Translations under genes and position numbers: made by a program
Assembly (NCBI GenBank): GCA_030867875.1
Contig: JAOWCC010001589.1
Coordinates: forward strand, 139,969,745-140,033,744
Direction of reading: 5' to 3'
DNA length: 64,000 nt
DNA from: Actinernus sp. WN-2022
Taxonomy: Eukaryota > Cnidaria > Anthozoa > Actiniaria > Actinernidae
The notes under the pieces: model-generated
What the model saw: only the letters and a program-made list of their open reading frames with translations
Told to the model about the DNA's origin: nothing
Databases searched by the model: none
Part shown: one piece after another, positions 38,563 to 51,361 of the stretch
How positions within the stretch are numbered: position 1 is the stretch's first letter
Layout of the letters: every line of letters starts with the position of its first letter

Positions 38563-38999
38563 TTATAGGCTTCTCCTAGTCATTTTGTGCAATTAAAAAT
38601 CAATTTGGAGAGCGAGAAATTATACTTTTTCGTATCGAAGTCAGGCGGAATTTCCAAAATCAGGCGTTTTTTATGCCGTTAAAGATTTGTTGATGGTAAT
38701 CACATGCGTGACGTCATGAGGTCTGCGCATTTATATTCGTCTCCATAAATACTACAAAATAAGTGCATTTTGGGCAGTTTTCATTTTAAATATATCTTAC
38801 TTTGAGAAACCCTGAAGATGGTCATCATTTTTCTAATAGAATCCTTGCTGTCAGCAAGTGACGTCACGCATATGATTAGAATATCTTTAATGGCATAAAA
38901 ATTGTCGCCTAACTTTTTGCCTGACTTCGATACGAAATACAATTATGCGCTCTCCAAATTGATTTATCATTGCACACAATGGCTAAGGGAAGCCTATAA
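38563..38999. mobile_element. Fold-back MITE (family shared with 59308-59615)
   Basis: Long inverted arms begin TTATAGGCTTC and end GAAGCCTATAA, with matching internal blocks (CAATTTGGAGAGCG, CGTATCGAAGTCAGGCGGAA, ATGCCGTTAAAGAT, TGACGTCA). The element is almost entirely self-complementary and non-coding. A second copy with the same blocks is at about 59308-59615. Confidence 0.75.
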
Positions 39000-39263
39000 T
39001 TTAATAAAATGAAATAAAAATGGGATCGATTATTTCATGTCATTGTCACATTAACATGTTGACTAAAATGACGTTTTTCTTTACCTACAACTTGCAAACT
39101 GTGTATATTTTTATGCATCGATGTTGTTGTAATAGAAAGGCGCCATGGAGAATAATGCATTATGAGATCACGTCTGTACAGAATATAAAGTATTCACTCA
39201 AAACCAAAACTTACTTCACAGAAGTACTCAAAACTTTTCAGAGGTTCATATAAGCTATAACAA

Positions 39264-39638
39264 TTGCAAAATGGTTATATGCACGTTAAGTCCTTCCTCG
39301 TAAATAGATATCAATTACTATCTATTAATGGAATATACTCCGCTAAAAGCACAGTAAATTCTGGCAGTCCTCAAAGGTCTGTTTTACGACCACTACTCTT
39401 TCTGATATATATTAATGATCTTCCAAATTCATCTAAAAGTCTAAAGTTTCTTCTATTTGCAGATGACACTAGATTATATTACTCCAGCAATAACATAAAT
39501 GAACTTGAGTCCACAATAAACAGTGAACTGAGCGATATCTACGAATGGCTATTATGCAATAAATTAACAATAAATAAAACCAAAATTGCCAAATCTCTTC
39601 GGATACTACATAAAGCTAAACACTATGCCCCACCTTAA
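39264..39638 (+). pseudogene. Non-LTR (LINE) reverse transcriptase fragment
   Basis: This 124-residue ORF contains the RT blocks SGSPQRSVLRPLLFLIYIND and LKFLLFADDTRLYYS with the FADD catalytic box, followed by LSDIYEWLLCNKLTIN. This is the centre of a Jockey/CR1-like or related LINE palm domain. N- and C-terminal parts are missing, so it is a truncated retroposed fragment in the intron. Confidence 0.85.
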
Positions 39639-40768
39639 TTTCTCAACAAATTTATGAATCTTTATTCATAAATCTTTAAATATTCATAAAGCTTCCACCA
39701 GTTTAAAAGAGTCTTCGTGATTTTTAGTAATACATAATATTCTTGCAGGAGCTGTGAGATATAACCACAACCGCCTATAACCATATCGACCATTTACCTA
39801 TGGGTTGCACGCTCACGTCAAACGTTTTTTCACGGTCGCACCAAATATTTAAGTTTTTCTTCATTTCTTTTTCCACTGGAACTATTTTACAGGACAACTG
39901 AAGGAAGCTGTAAACCAAGTGAACTGGAAGGGTTGTCCAGCGACTGTTTTTTGCAATTTTTTAGCTTCATTTATTTTCCAAGCCACCAGCAAAGGAAATA
40001 TTTGAGACGGTTTATAAAAGGGCAGCATTTCTGGATATTAGGCAATTTCTGACAAGAGATTTCTGAGCAAATTGAACTGAATAGTTCATTTGAATTGGCA
40101 GTAACAATGATTCCGGCTGAAACTACACCTACTCGAATACAGGCGAAGATGCAGAGGTGTACAAAATGAACTTAAACGAAGAAATCTCGCTAAAAACGTC
40201 CTCAATCTAATGTCCTGTTATTAATATAGGCTATTAAGTTTGTTTCGGTGGTTGAACATATTTTGAATGTATAATTAAACAATTATTGGGTTCGGTTTTC
40301 GCATGATGGCGAAAGTATCAAGATTTCGATCTGTAGTATCAAACTTCGGCTCTGGCTGATAACACATACCTTTTCTTGACAATTTTCGCTGTCATGCTCA
40401 ATCTCATATATCCAATAATTGGTTATTGTTATTTAGCCACAAGTTTTTCATATATAACTTGTGACATCATTGGTTGATATATGGTCACCTGACAAGTGAC
40501 ATAACAAGTTGCCCGCGCGGGCAAAACGTTTGAAAACTATGACGTCAGAGCATAACAATTTCCAGTTGTTGCCCGCCACGTGATCACATCGTGATAACTG
40601 GCTAGATAAAGGAGGGAAATATTCGACTGGCGTCTCTGGAAACATCGAGAGTCTCGGTAAACAAAACTCACTCTTTCCCTTGGGGCTAGTCTTTAAGTGT
40701 ATGTTATTCAGAGTTCAGATAATTGTGGTTTTATTTAGCTTTTTTTTTCTGAAATCATCTATTCTTAC

Positions 40769-41059
40769 CTCTGACACGGTAGATGTGAAAGGTCCATCAA
40801 ACTCATACGATGTACAGTTATTACAGCATTTCTTGAGGGGGCACGTGACGTTAGGAGTAGTACAGTGAAACCGAGGAGTCCCCATAGCGAATACCAGTGA
40901 ATTAAACTGACCACTCATCGGGAATATCAACAGTGTTATACTGAAGTACATGATTCGTTGAAATTTGCCAAATGATCTCACGTGATCGAAGACATCGTCA
41001 AACTGGCGACCCTTTCGTGCGACGTTAGGCCGATCGCTCTGATCGGTATGTTCAGCCAT
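40769..41059 (-). CDS. SLC22-family transporter, first coding exon (host)
   Basis: The 97-codon exon starts MAEHTDQSD and ends TSTVSE before |GTAAGAATAG. It encodes the typical FDDVFDHVRSFGKFQRIMYF N-terminus, the first membrane helix (SITLLIFPMSGQFNSLVFAM) and a Cys-rich extracellular loop (about residues 66-85, with C66, C73 and a CPLKKCCNNC cluster), as in organic cation/anion transporters. The reading phase (0) fits the start of the exon at 37696. Substrate cannot be told from the N-terminal half. Confidence 0.85.
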
Positions 41060-41513
41060 CCTACGAGATGGTAAATAACAACATCAGTCATTTAAATCGC
41101 TTATGAAATGAAAATTTAGTCAATTTCATTTGCAAAACCTTTCAAAATGAGGACTGATGGCGTTTTCTGTTTGTCAATATCTTATCTCCGTTCCAGAGAT
41201 ATTGTGGTTTTTGTAATATGCAAATTGGATTATCAAAGACGTCATAAGTTTAATACAGCCTGGAGACAAATCACAAAAAGAAATAATATATTTGCTAAGA
41301 GTGGTTAAAAACAATTGAAATTTTGCACATATATGGTTATGAAAAAAGCCTCCTTTCACCTTGTACATAAATTTGCTTTGATTCATTCGCATACAATGCC
41401 TACACAGTTCCAAATATTCTGATACGCCTGCAACAGTAAATTGTGTTTAACGAAGGAGAAATCATGTAATTGTTACTTCTCATTGAAGGATCCTGGGGCC
41501 ACGTTTGTTTAAT
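41060..41513. other. Upstream region of SLC22 gene, no feature seen
   Basis: AT-rich sequence directly upstream of the transporter start. It probably contains the 5' UTR and promoter, but no distinct element is identifiable. Confidence 0.5.
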
Positions 41514-43952
41514 CACAGGCAGCCCAAGCTAATGATTTTTACAAGGAATGTATGGGAATTTTTAGAAAAAATCTAAAACTGTACTAAAATGATCAATAAA
41601 GTCATAAAATCTTACCTGTGTGTTGTGAAGTTGTTGTGAAGTTGTTCTTCACTGTTGTGTTTATTTCTGGTTTGAGGCATTTCTGGGCTTTTTTCCCCTC
41701 CCCAATATAAATTTTGAGATGGCAGGAAACACGAGATGCCATTAGTCCACGTGGCGACACTTCGAAGCCTCGTAATTCTTCGAATATCCAAACTTTCAGC
41801 ATTTTACCTCCAGAAACCCTTTTTTACATTCCTCTAGCTATCATTTAATCGATCCATCGCTTATTTCCTCGCTTTGTAAGCACTCAAATTCGACGGTTTC
41901 TGCAGCCAACCTAGCATGTAACGATCCGGGGTACCGTCAGCTTAGCCTTTTTTTCATGGGCTGCCTGTGCTGGTTGAACCACAGGCAGCCTGTGGTTGAA
42001 CGAGGCTTTTCTTCGGAAGCAGTGACGAACGAGTGCCGAAGGAATCCAAGACCTCCGTGTTTTTTCGAAGAGTTTTGGAGAACGAAGTCATTGTGCTCAA
42101 TCGACCAATCGCTGGACGGTGAAATCTGCAGGGCAGACCCACGAACTTTTCAGGAACAATAAGTAAATGTCAAATAGAAATATAATCGATTTCTTGATTT
42201 CTTGATTCCTCTAGCTATCATTTAATCGATCCATCGCTTATTTCCTCGCTTTGTAAGCACTCAAATTCGACGGTTTCTGCAGCCAACCTAGCATGTAACG
42301 ATCCGGGGTACCGTCAGCTTAGCCTTTTTTTCATAGGCTGCCTGTGCAGGGTGCGTTCGATTGACCGTATTCCGGAATAAGAATAAACAGAATGATTACT
42401 ACAAATCGCTTATACTCGATTTTTTTAGCCACTGGAACACTAATTGTATCCTGAATATCATATGTCAGCAAGCATTTGTAGCTTACAGTGTAAATTGTGC
42501 CTGAACCAGTGACTTCCAAAGACTATTCCATCTATTCATATACGGAATACGGTCAATCGAACGCACCCTTAGTTTTCTTCAAAAGCAGTTTCAAATGTAA
42601 AATAATGAAAAACGGAACTGACCAAGTTAAGCTGTACAATAATTTGTTATAGACGATTCTGTTGAACTGACTACAACATGAGAGTGAAAAAATACGTCCG
42701 TGTAGCGGCTAGAATATGCATATGGTGTGACAAATAGGTCAGTGAGAACTCGTATTAACCCTTATCTTTCCTGGAGCCTAACGGATGATCAAAGAGCAGT
42801 TAGAACTGCCGAAGCAGGACATATTAGGGACTTTAAGCAACCAGCCGACGGCGACGGCAATGACGACGGGACGTAGAAAAGTGCCTTTCTCCCAAAATTT
42901 GGTGTCTACTATTTCCCTCAGCTCGTTCACCTTGAATTGTTTTTCACAACCAGATTTTCGAAAAATATGACCGAGTATAGAGTTCCGTTCACGCCGAATG
43001 AAAAACGGATTGATTTACTTTCTTATACGTTCGCGTTCTCTTTAAAACGTACAATTTGGGGTTTCCATGTTGTGTTTTTGCAGAGAACGGTGGAAATGTA
43101 GGCGACTGCGTGCATTTTCACGTGCAGCTATTATATTTTGTAATTAAGGCTATTGTTTTATCTGTCTTGTTTTGCTTAAAGTCCCTATTAATATCCTGTT
43201 GAGTAAACGAAACTGTAACGCGTCTGAAAAGCCTTGGACGAAATGTTGATAATGGTGTGTTCTAGTGGCATTTCCGCTACTGTATTTGACGATTCAATGA
43301 ACTGACTGTCCATTTCCATTACGCTCATGCCTTCTGTTCTGCATATTTCACCGTTCAGCGATTGGTCGATTGAGCACAATGACTTCGTTCTTCGAATTTC
43401 ATCGAAAAAACACGGAGGTGTTTGATTCCTTCGGCACTCGTTCGTCACTGCTTCCGAAGAAAAGCCACGTTCAACTACAGGCTGCCTGTGGTTCAGCTAG
43501 CACAGGCAGCCCATGAAAAAAGGCTAAGCTGACGGTACCCCGGATCGTTACATGCTAGGTTGGCTGCAGAAATCGTCGAATTTGAGTACTTACAAAGCGA
43601 GGAAATACTGAAGCGATGGATCGATTAAATGAGTGCTAGAGGAATGTAAGATAGGATTTCTGGAGGTAAAATGCAAAAAGTTTGGATTTTCGAAGAATTA
43701 CGAGGCTTCGAAGAGTCGCCACGTGGACTAATGGCGTCTCGTGTTTCCTGCCTTCTCAATATTTATATAGGGGAGGGAAAAAAACCCAGAAGTGCCTCAA
43801 ACCAGAAATAAACACATCAGTGATGAAGAGGAACAACTTCACAACACACAGGTAAGATGTTATTACTTTATTGGTCATTTTGTACAGTTTTAGATTTTTT
43901 CTAAAAAGTCCCATACATTCCTTGTAAAAATCATTAGCTTGGGCTGCCTGTG
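41514..43952. mobile_element. Non-autonomous DNA transposon with about 620-bp terminal inverted repeats
   Basis: Termini CACAGGCAGCCC and GGGCTGCCTGTG are flanked on both sides by GTTTAAT (41507-41513 and 43953-43959), a 7-bp target-site duplication. The inverted repeats extend to about 42130 and about 43345. A 140-bp part of the left repeat (about 41834-41975) is directly repeated at about 42206-42346, followed by a nested small palindromic element. Short reading frames in both arms mirror each other and are repeat-derived. Superfamily uncertain. Confidence 0.8.
42349..42570. mobile_element. Small TIR element nested in the larger transposon
   Basis: GGGTGCGTTCGATTGACCGT and the reverse complement near 42545-42569 form about 27-bp terminal inverted repeats around a 220-bp AT-rich interior. 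Termini resemble those of small Harbinger- or hAT-like MITEs, but no convincing duplication was seen. Confidence 0.6.
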
Positions 43953-43959
43953 GTTTAAT

Positions 43960-45866
43960 TAATCAGTGTTGTATGGGATACATAAATTAGGTCATCATGT
44001 GCATGGTATAATTCAGCGCACAGGACTGACAAGTACCATTACAAATATTGTATTATTACTATGTTTGGCAATCACTAAACGAGTCTACCAGATTCCCGCC
44101 AAAAAATGGATTTTAGGTCAAATACTCATCTAATTATTCGAAAATTGACTCCTAGACATCAAAGTTGTACATAGCAATGTTACGTTTTGAAGAGGAGCCA
44201 TGCAAGCTAGATTAAAATTTAAGGCTAATATCAAATACACCAACATAAAACTTGAAAACGCTGGCCCAACATCCATACAATCCTTGTCCATCATTGCCAT
44301 TCGTGGCCCGAAAAACTACTCTGTAATTTCATTTCACTTATGAAGAAGGTGTTAATAAAACTACACCATTATGTTTAAGTTTCTTTTAGTTTGATTATGG
44401 TTTTGAGCTTTTCAGAGTGATGCAAAAAGTAGCTGACATATTCCTTTCAATAAAGATGTACAGTTTGAGAGTATTTGGATAAAGAAGTGTTTTGTTAACG
44501 TAACAATGTGTTAAATAATAAAACAATAACCATCCCACTCGATTTTGCTGAATATCACCGGATTCTAGCCAATATCTTTGACCCCCGTCGCCGAAGTATA
44601 AGATGGTATTGTGCACGATATTGCAGAGTAATTGTTCAGCAGTTATCAAATGGTTTAACTTAAACACCCTGTGTCCGAGCCCACGAATCAGTGCGCGCGC
44701 ATACCAAAATCGTGGTCCACCAAATCAGAAAGATCAGCGCTGTTGTTGTGTGACCCTCGAATCTTTCGAAATCCATCATAATTTTGGACCATCGTGTAAT
44801 TACTTCCACAAATTTATGTTTAACTAGCTTTCTTTTATCTTATTTTTTTGTGTATATACCTTTTAAAACCTAACTTTCTGTAATTTTCCTGCGAAGAAGA
44901 GCGGCGAGCCGAGGAAAGCCGTAGCGAGATAGAGCTGGAGTGAAGCGACTCGACAAGTGACCCTCCACCAGTCCACCTTTGCTCTCTATAGGTCTACAAG
45001 AGAACACTTGCGGTTCTAAAGGAACACTATGCAAGTTTCCTGTAGGTTTTATTGCACAATAACGACCCACTTGTGCAAGACAATGCAACCATACCGAATG
45101 TTTATTCTTTCGGACGGCCCATCAGTGTTACCTACTTTATAACTATGCGTGAAACTTAATATTTGCAATTTAATGAGCTTGAATTTGTTTAAATCTCTGT
45201 TATCGCCAGGAAGTCCTGCTTCCAAAAATACGACCGTGATATCAAAGTCCTCCTCCGAATCCATTTGTGCCGGCGATTACCGTTAGTTTCCATTTCTTCG
45301 TTTGTGCCTCTAGTACGAGTTTTGAACTCACAACCTTTCATTACCAAGTAAAGTAGAGATCTTCATTCTAATTTTTCCAAACAATACTTGACGTATGAGA
45401 ACAAGCGATCAATAGTATTTGTTTGCTCATCGATTGTGAAAAGTCGCACTCGTGGTCGAATCTAAAGTAAAAGCTCACTGAAGCTCCCTGTTGAGTACTG
45501 CATGTACAAGATTCAGTACATTAGATGTTCATGACCTCTGGTCTTTCATCCTATACAAATTATGAAATTAGCTACCATAACCCTATTTATACGTCTAATA
45601 AAGTAATAAACATTCAAGACCATTTGAGTTAGACTAAGCAAACCGATGTAAATACTGCGCGCAATGATTCATGGGTCCGGACACAGAGTCCTTAACCAAC
45701 CCATCGAGTGATATCGAGAAAATATCGAGAGAAACATCGCAATTAAACGAAGTGATTTTATTTCTCTTCAAAAGTATTGACAATAGATAGTTAGTCGAAT
45801 GTTTCTGTACTTAATAGCGTTCTGCCCAGATTCTAAAAATAGAAAACTCATAATTGACGCAAATCA
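43960..45866. other. Intergenic, no supported gene
   Basis: AT-rich sequence with short unrelated open frames only. I found no domains, splice-bounded exons or clear repeats. Confidence 0.5.
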
Positions 45867-46178
45867 TCATGGGATTGAAATGCAGACATATATTCCAGAA
45901 CCCAACTCAAGATTATGTGTAGCTATGAAGAAAGCAGGTGATACGAAGCACTGTTTTGGGGGTATTTGTCGATCAGATTCACGATGTACTGATAAATTAC
46001 AGTCAGGAACCTTCGGGTCAACCTTGATTTTAAGAGCAATACATCCTTTCAACCGATCAACCGATTCATGTCTTTTTCCACTTTTTTTCTCCCCGTGGCA
46101 CTTTAACCAACGTTTCAGCTCCACAACATTACATTCACCAGGTGCTTTGGTTAATTTGGCACCTGGACCATACCTCAT
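45867..46178 (-). pseudogene. SAP-domain-like fragment, probably from a mobile element
   Basis: The frame contains GECNVVELKRWLKCHGEKKS followed by GKRHESVDRLKG, which has the helix-turn-helix spacing of a SAP DNA-binding motif (about residues 14-46). What follows (VDPKVPDC...) has no recognised domain. Such SAP-bearing first exons occur in repetitive invertebrate genes. The fragment is short and no neighbouring exon was found. Confidence 0.4.
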
Positions 46179-46218
46179 AAAGCATGTTTATTGGCATAGT
46201 ATTTGTATCAATAAATAG

Positions 46219-49200
46219 GGGAATGGCGTGTGCTCTATTATTAGCAAAGTGCATCAAGCAAAGGGCACGTTGTTGGAGGATTTTGCAATCAAGAAGTTAT
46301 TTCATTCAATTATATCAGAGACTATATACATCATGGATGGAAATAGAGGTCACTGCATGATCAGTAATTACTGAATCTAACATTTTGCTGTAAAAACATG
46401 TGAATACTGTTTCGTCAGCCAATACTACAGGAACACTTGACATATGGAGATAAAAGAGCCAGGCAAGTAAATATATTTATATTTTTAATTGTTTTATGCA
46501 CTTTTGATTGATACTGGCATTTTTATAACAACATTTTGCAACATACCATGGGTATTTTAATAACATGTTTTGGCACCACACTGAAATGTGTTTGAACAAA
46601 GTAAGACTAATGTACATGAATTTACATTTATTTACTATTTAGTTTTCATTGTTTGCCTTTGACATTACACTATAAAATCCCAGTTATAAGCCCTGGGCTT
46701 AACTGGTTAGGGTTTTGAGTATATTTGTCACTGAGTAGGGGGAGCCCGCCCGAGGGTGGTGTATAACTGTGATGAAAAAAAGATAGTTTCCTTTCTCGTG
46801 AGTTAATGGGGAGGTGGAGGGGGTCTTATAACTGGTAGAATATATTTTGTTACCAGACTGGTGGGACTATAACCAGGGAAGCTTATAACCAGTGTCATTA
46901 GGTATATAATGAGGGAGCCCATTGGCATGATTGGTTTCTAGGTTGTTTTGAATCGCTCTATGCACAGCCTTTCATAATGCAGACTATGTTGACAAAACCA
47001 CTTAATCAGCCTTAATAAAATGTTTTAGGAGAGGTAATTCTTAAATGAGGCTGTTCATCCATTAAATACTATAGCTTTGTAGGAGGCATTAAAAACTTGT
47101 TATAGGTGAATACATGTATATGTTGTAGGTACAGTTTTTCATTTCAGGCAATTTCCTAGTTATTATTTTTTTCCTAGTAGACCAGTATATTTTGTATCAA
47201 AAATATTCACCATCCCCTCCACCTCTATTTTCCCAAATACCCCTTATCACTTCCTTCCCCTACCTCCTGTCTCTCTACAGTGCTACATTATACCCACTTA
47301 ATTAACAATACTATTTATTAAAATATATTTATTTTACCTTGGAACACTGTCCTTGCTGGTACTACAGCAACCATCAGATCTGATGGATATATATGATGGT
47401 TGTACTAGTTGACCCAGCCCTCCACATTCTAGTCCCAATTGTCATATATGTAGTAAAACCTTATAATCGATTCTAATTTCACTAAAACTATGCAGAAATC
47501 GAAGACAATCCCAGTACCCCGTTGAACATAGAATACATTGTGAAAAAATGTTTTGACAAGTACTAGCTGTCAGATGGTCACAGTCACTGCAATTATAATT
47601 AAGGTAAAATATGCCAAGTCAATCCAAAAATAGACACCTAGGTAGAAAAAATCCTAGGCAATAAAAAAATATATAGGTAAACAATGGAGGTAAACAAATT
47701 ATGTATAGGTACAATATAAATTATATATCTAATTTTAAAAATTACCTGAAATGTAAAATTACCTACACCATATATGATTATTATTTTAAGCATATACATG
47801 TACACAGTGCTTAACATTAAAACCTTTTTTTATACTTGCTTTTCTGGTTTGATTTGGTGTTGACAGTTGAAAATACTGTGCATTGTCTTTTGTACACATG
47901 CCAGATTATCCAATCACATACACGAGGCTCATCAAAATAATAAACAAAGAAATGATTGGATAATCTGGCACGTTCATGAAAATATACAAATACATTAAAA
48001 GTGGATGGTTTAATTTGTAAAAAAAATCAATCATGTAAACAAAAGCTAATGCTATGTATGTAATTGTATTTGGCTGAAAAAAAAGTACTGTAAATTAAAT
48101 TTTTAATTGAACATTAATGCTTTTAACTGTAACATACATTTATGATTTCTTAAAAACCAAAGTTGTAAAACATTTGCAGAAACAAATAATAAACATGACA
48201 TTTTTATTATTGAAAAATAATTCAAATACTTGTACAGTGTACTGTGACAAGGGACTTGATGGTTGTGAAGCATTACACATGAAACATGGATTGTTGTAGC
48301 TTAATTCACAGACAATATAACTTGTTAGGTAGTATTGTTTACATGGTATTTTACTGCATACAATTATCACCAGGCTTAGTGTAATTTTGCTTTCCCTAAA
48401 TTCAATATCTGATAGTGTAGTGTAATATAAACTTGGCTACAAGTGAAGAGTTCAACAGTTTGAGACACACGACACATTCTTTTTATTTTCACCTTTGGCT
48501 TAACGTCTCTAAACTTAAACAAAATAAGCCATATAGTAATCATACCATCTGTGTTACTTAAATGTAAGTGTACGTGTCTATATCAAGACAGTGTATTTTC
48601 ATTGTTGGTTTACCTTCGATTCGAGTATCAAGTTGCATGCATGTAACTAAAATGAAACAGCCCAATTAGCTGGTCAATTAAGTATTCATTCGTTTTAGGG
48701 AAGATCATTTTGAATATAAACAAATACCAGGCCAATCTTTTTACTGGCAATGTGGGTGGTCATTGCCATATATTTATTTACATTTTCAGTGCTTCTTTAA
48801 TATCCACAATAGTGTAGAGGAAACAGCCATAGTCATCCAAACAACAAGGTATGACACAATGCATGATTCTCAGTAGAAGTCATTTGCAGTTTGAGAAAAA
48901 AATTGTTTCACAAAGGAATCACCTTCTACTTGGTTATTTTAAGACCTGAGCGTCAGTCCGGCCAAACTTTGAACACTCGACCTCCCGTACAACAGACTGG
49001 CACTTGACCACTGTCAGATCTACATAGGAAGTGGTAGATGTAGCCGTTTGTTTCCAATTATTGGTCATCTGTTCAAATAAATACTGAGAACCATGTACAA
49101 TGTGAAATCAGGCACCATAAAATTAATATCAAAAATCATGTTTTGTGATTGATGATTGCATCATTGTTGTTGATCCTATAAGCTTAGTAACCAAACCATG

Positions 49201-50150
49201 TAGTAAACAAAGTTTGGTAGATGTGATCTAATCACAACAAAATATATTTCTGATATTAAAAGGAAACTGATAATAGTATGTGAACTTAGTATGTTTCAAT
49301 ATTGATACACACAAACTTTTGGTAGTACATGGGGGTGTGAGGTACACATAATGCCAACAACAAAATGGAATTATGGTACAGGATCTAATTATTATTACTA
49401 TACATCATAAGGGCCATTAGAGGGGTGTTATACATGTACATGGGGTATAACATGTAAATGTATACACAGGTATTCTGGCAGGGATAATAGGCTAGAAAAA
49501 AGGGCCAACACTTGCATTAATGTTAGGGGTATAGCATGGTCCATCAAAAATTCGTGAGACTCGGCAAAATTCAAGCAAGCGTTTCAAAAAGAGTCTCGGA
49601 TTTTGAAACAAGGGTCTCGGCGAGTCTCGGATTTAACCATTCCATACCCCTTACAGAAGTAATTCACCGGCTTGGATTTTGAAACAAGGGTCTCGGCGTC
49701 TTGGATTTGACCATTCTATACCCCTAATATTTATGAACAATAAAACAAAACTACCGGTAATGTACCCAACTACCATTGAACCAAAAGTGATAACAGTTCA
49801 TTATAATTAAGATGTCTTCAAAAAGTGGCCGGGTATTCTATACTCGGTCCTTAAAATATATATTTCTTACAAGTTACAAAATCTGTTCTTGGTGGGGGGA
49901 CTATCCATGAGGGGGAATCATACATGGAGATCATGGGCATGGAGTGTAAAGAGGGGGATTATACGGTATGTGCCTCAATAGCACCCCGTTCTGGTTATAA
50001 TAACAATGTTGTGGGAAGCCACGAATGTTTAACTCACAATAATGGGACTGCATTGTTAATTTCCGTTGAACAACAGAAACGATTACCTTTGTTCTGTGCC
50101 GATTCCTCATTCCTGTCAATGTACAGTACCGCCAAGAAACATATGTAGAT
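46219..50150. other. Intergenic, no supported gene
   Basis: A long AT-rich interval. It contains an 18-bp inverted repeat (TGCCAGATTATCCAATCA) at about 47898-47973, a SINE-like segment at 48940-49020 and two similar phrases with GTCTCGG near 49550-49700. Short ORFs are not supported. Confidence 0.5.
48940..49020 (-). repeat. tRNA-derived SINE fragment, same family as 37326-37420
   Basis: On the minus strand an A-box-like TGGTCAAGTGCC, GTACGGGAG, a B-box-like GTTCAAAGTTT and GGCCGGACTGACGCTCAGG occur in the same order as in the intron copy. Confidence 0.5.
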
Positions 50151-50272
50151 TTGATCGCGAGCAGATCGCGATCACGAAGTGCGATCTGCTCGCACTTTGT
50201 TCGCGATCTGCTCGCACCTTGCTCGCGATCTGCTCGCACCTTCCTCGCGATCTGCTCGCACCTCGTCTGAAG
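50151..50272. repeat. Minisatellite of about 22-bp TCGCGATCTGCTCGCACCTT units
   Basis: Five or so imperfect tandem units with a palindromic TCGCGA / GATC core, GC-rich in an AT-rich context. It creates open frames on both strands, which should not be taken as genes. Confidence 0.8.
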
Positions 50273-50278
50273 TATGTG

Positions 50279-50727
50279 CTAACCTCTCTTCGGCTCATTC
50301 CTGAGCAATGAAAAAAACTTCAGTAATGAGCCTTGAGAGGTGAAGGAGATAACTTCAGCTTTCCCATTCTTAGCTAAGTAGCAAGATGGCTCTTTGAAAT
50401 TATCGCAATCTTCCGCATAAGCCACTACTCCTCTGATCACCCCAAATATACGGCGGGAATGTCTAGATCTCGTTTTAAAATTTTCTGCAGAAGCCTCCCA
50501 AATTATTAGCTGTTTCTCCCCGCCATTCTTCAGTGCATCGCCTGAAGCCATAGCCTGGACTCCTTTAGAAACAAAGCTGAAGCATTATCAGAGCTTTCAT
50601 CGAGAAGGCAAGCGGCGTTAGTGCTCTTACTTAATTTGACTAAAAAGTCCTTGACTGTTGCAGGACAGGCAACAACACCAATTGAGCCGGCACTGGGCAA
50701 GTCTTTGAAGTACGCCATATTATGCAT
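50279..50727 (-). pseudogene. Unrecognised coding-like remnant with one frameshift
   Basis: Two overlapping minus-strand frames (50727-50530 and 50551-50279) together give about 145 residues of well-mixed, protein-like composition with no low-complexity bias. The ends abut a minisatellite and intergenic DNA. No domain recognised. It could be a host exon pair or a mobile-element remnant. Confidence 0.3.
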
Positions 50728-51361
50728 GCTTCCCTCTTAAAACTCTCCAGCCATTCATGTAATTTCTCACTCTGGTCGACCTCCTTCATCTCCTCTTCCC
50801 CGTTATCCACTTCTTCGTCGCTGCACCCGACTCATCTTCGCGAAACAACAGGTCAAAGACGAAGACATGTTTGTTATTGAATCGAGCCGCCAACTTGACG
50901 GCCTTCAGGCGAAAAATCGCTGGTCGAAATAGCTGACAGGCAACGCTCAGGCGCGACACCGGTGGTCAGAAGGAATGACAAACAATGCCGATTTGGCGAC
51001 CTTTTGTGCCCGGCGTGGACAGGCTTTGATAACATAATTTTAAATTGACAGAAACTATGAGGGGAATAATATTTACTTCGTATTTGTTTATTCCCTAATT
51101 CCTATAACATGTGATGTGCGGGATTAATATTGTTTTTTTGTATTTAAGCTAAAGAAATCTAAGTCATGAATACTAAAAATTTTATCACAATATTTTTAGT
51201 AGGCAAATTACCAGTTGAACTATTGTTAAAAAGACCGTGGAATGGGATAATAGTAACGTCGCTGAATGTCAGTTCTCGAAACAAACATTTAGTTACCTTT
51301 CGAGTGCTTTTCTCGCTCCTACCTATGTCTGACAAATAGTTATACTCATCTCAAAGTGATG

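Larger units (their letters stand above)
37697..40768. other. SLC22 intron 1 (host), about 3.1 kb
   Basis: The intron runs between the GTAAGAATAG donor at 40768 and the TTTCAG acceptor at 37697. It holds a fold-back MITE (38563-38999) and a LINE RT remnant (39264-39638), described separately. The remaining sequence shows no gene. Confidence 0.7.

Noticed and set aside
41956..42162. Gene in the left arm of the fold-back transposon
   Set aside because: The same frame is mirrored in the right arm and is repeat-derived; no transposase signature could be identified.
45799..46218. Plus-strand 139-residue frame
   Set aside because: It is the antisense of the SAP-like minus-strand frame, which has the more protein-like pattern.
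49931..50311. Open frames with Arg/Ala/Ser-rich repeats on both strands
   Set aside because: They come from the 22-bp minisatellite, which is open in several frames.
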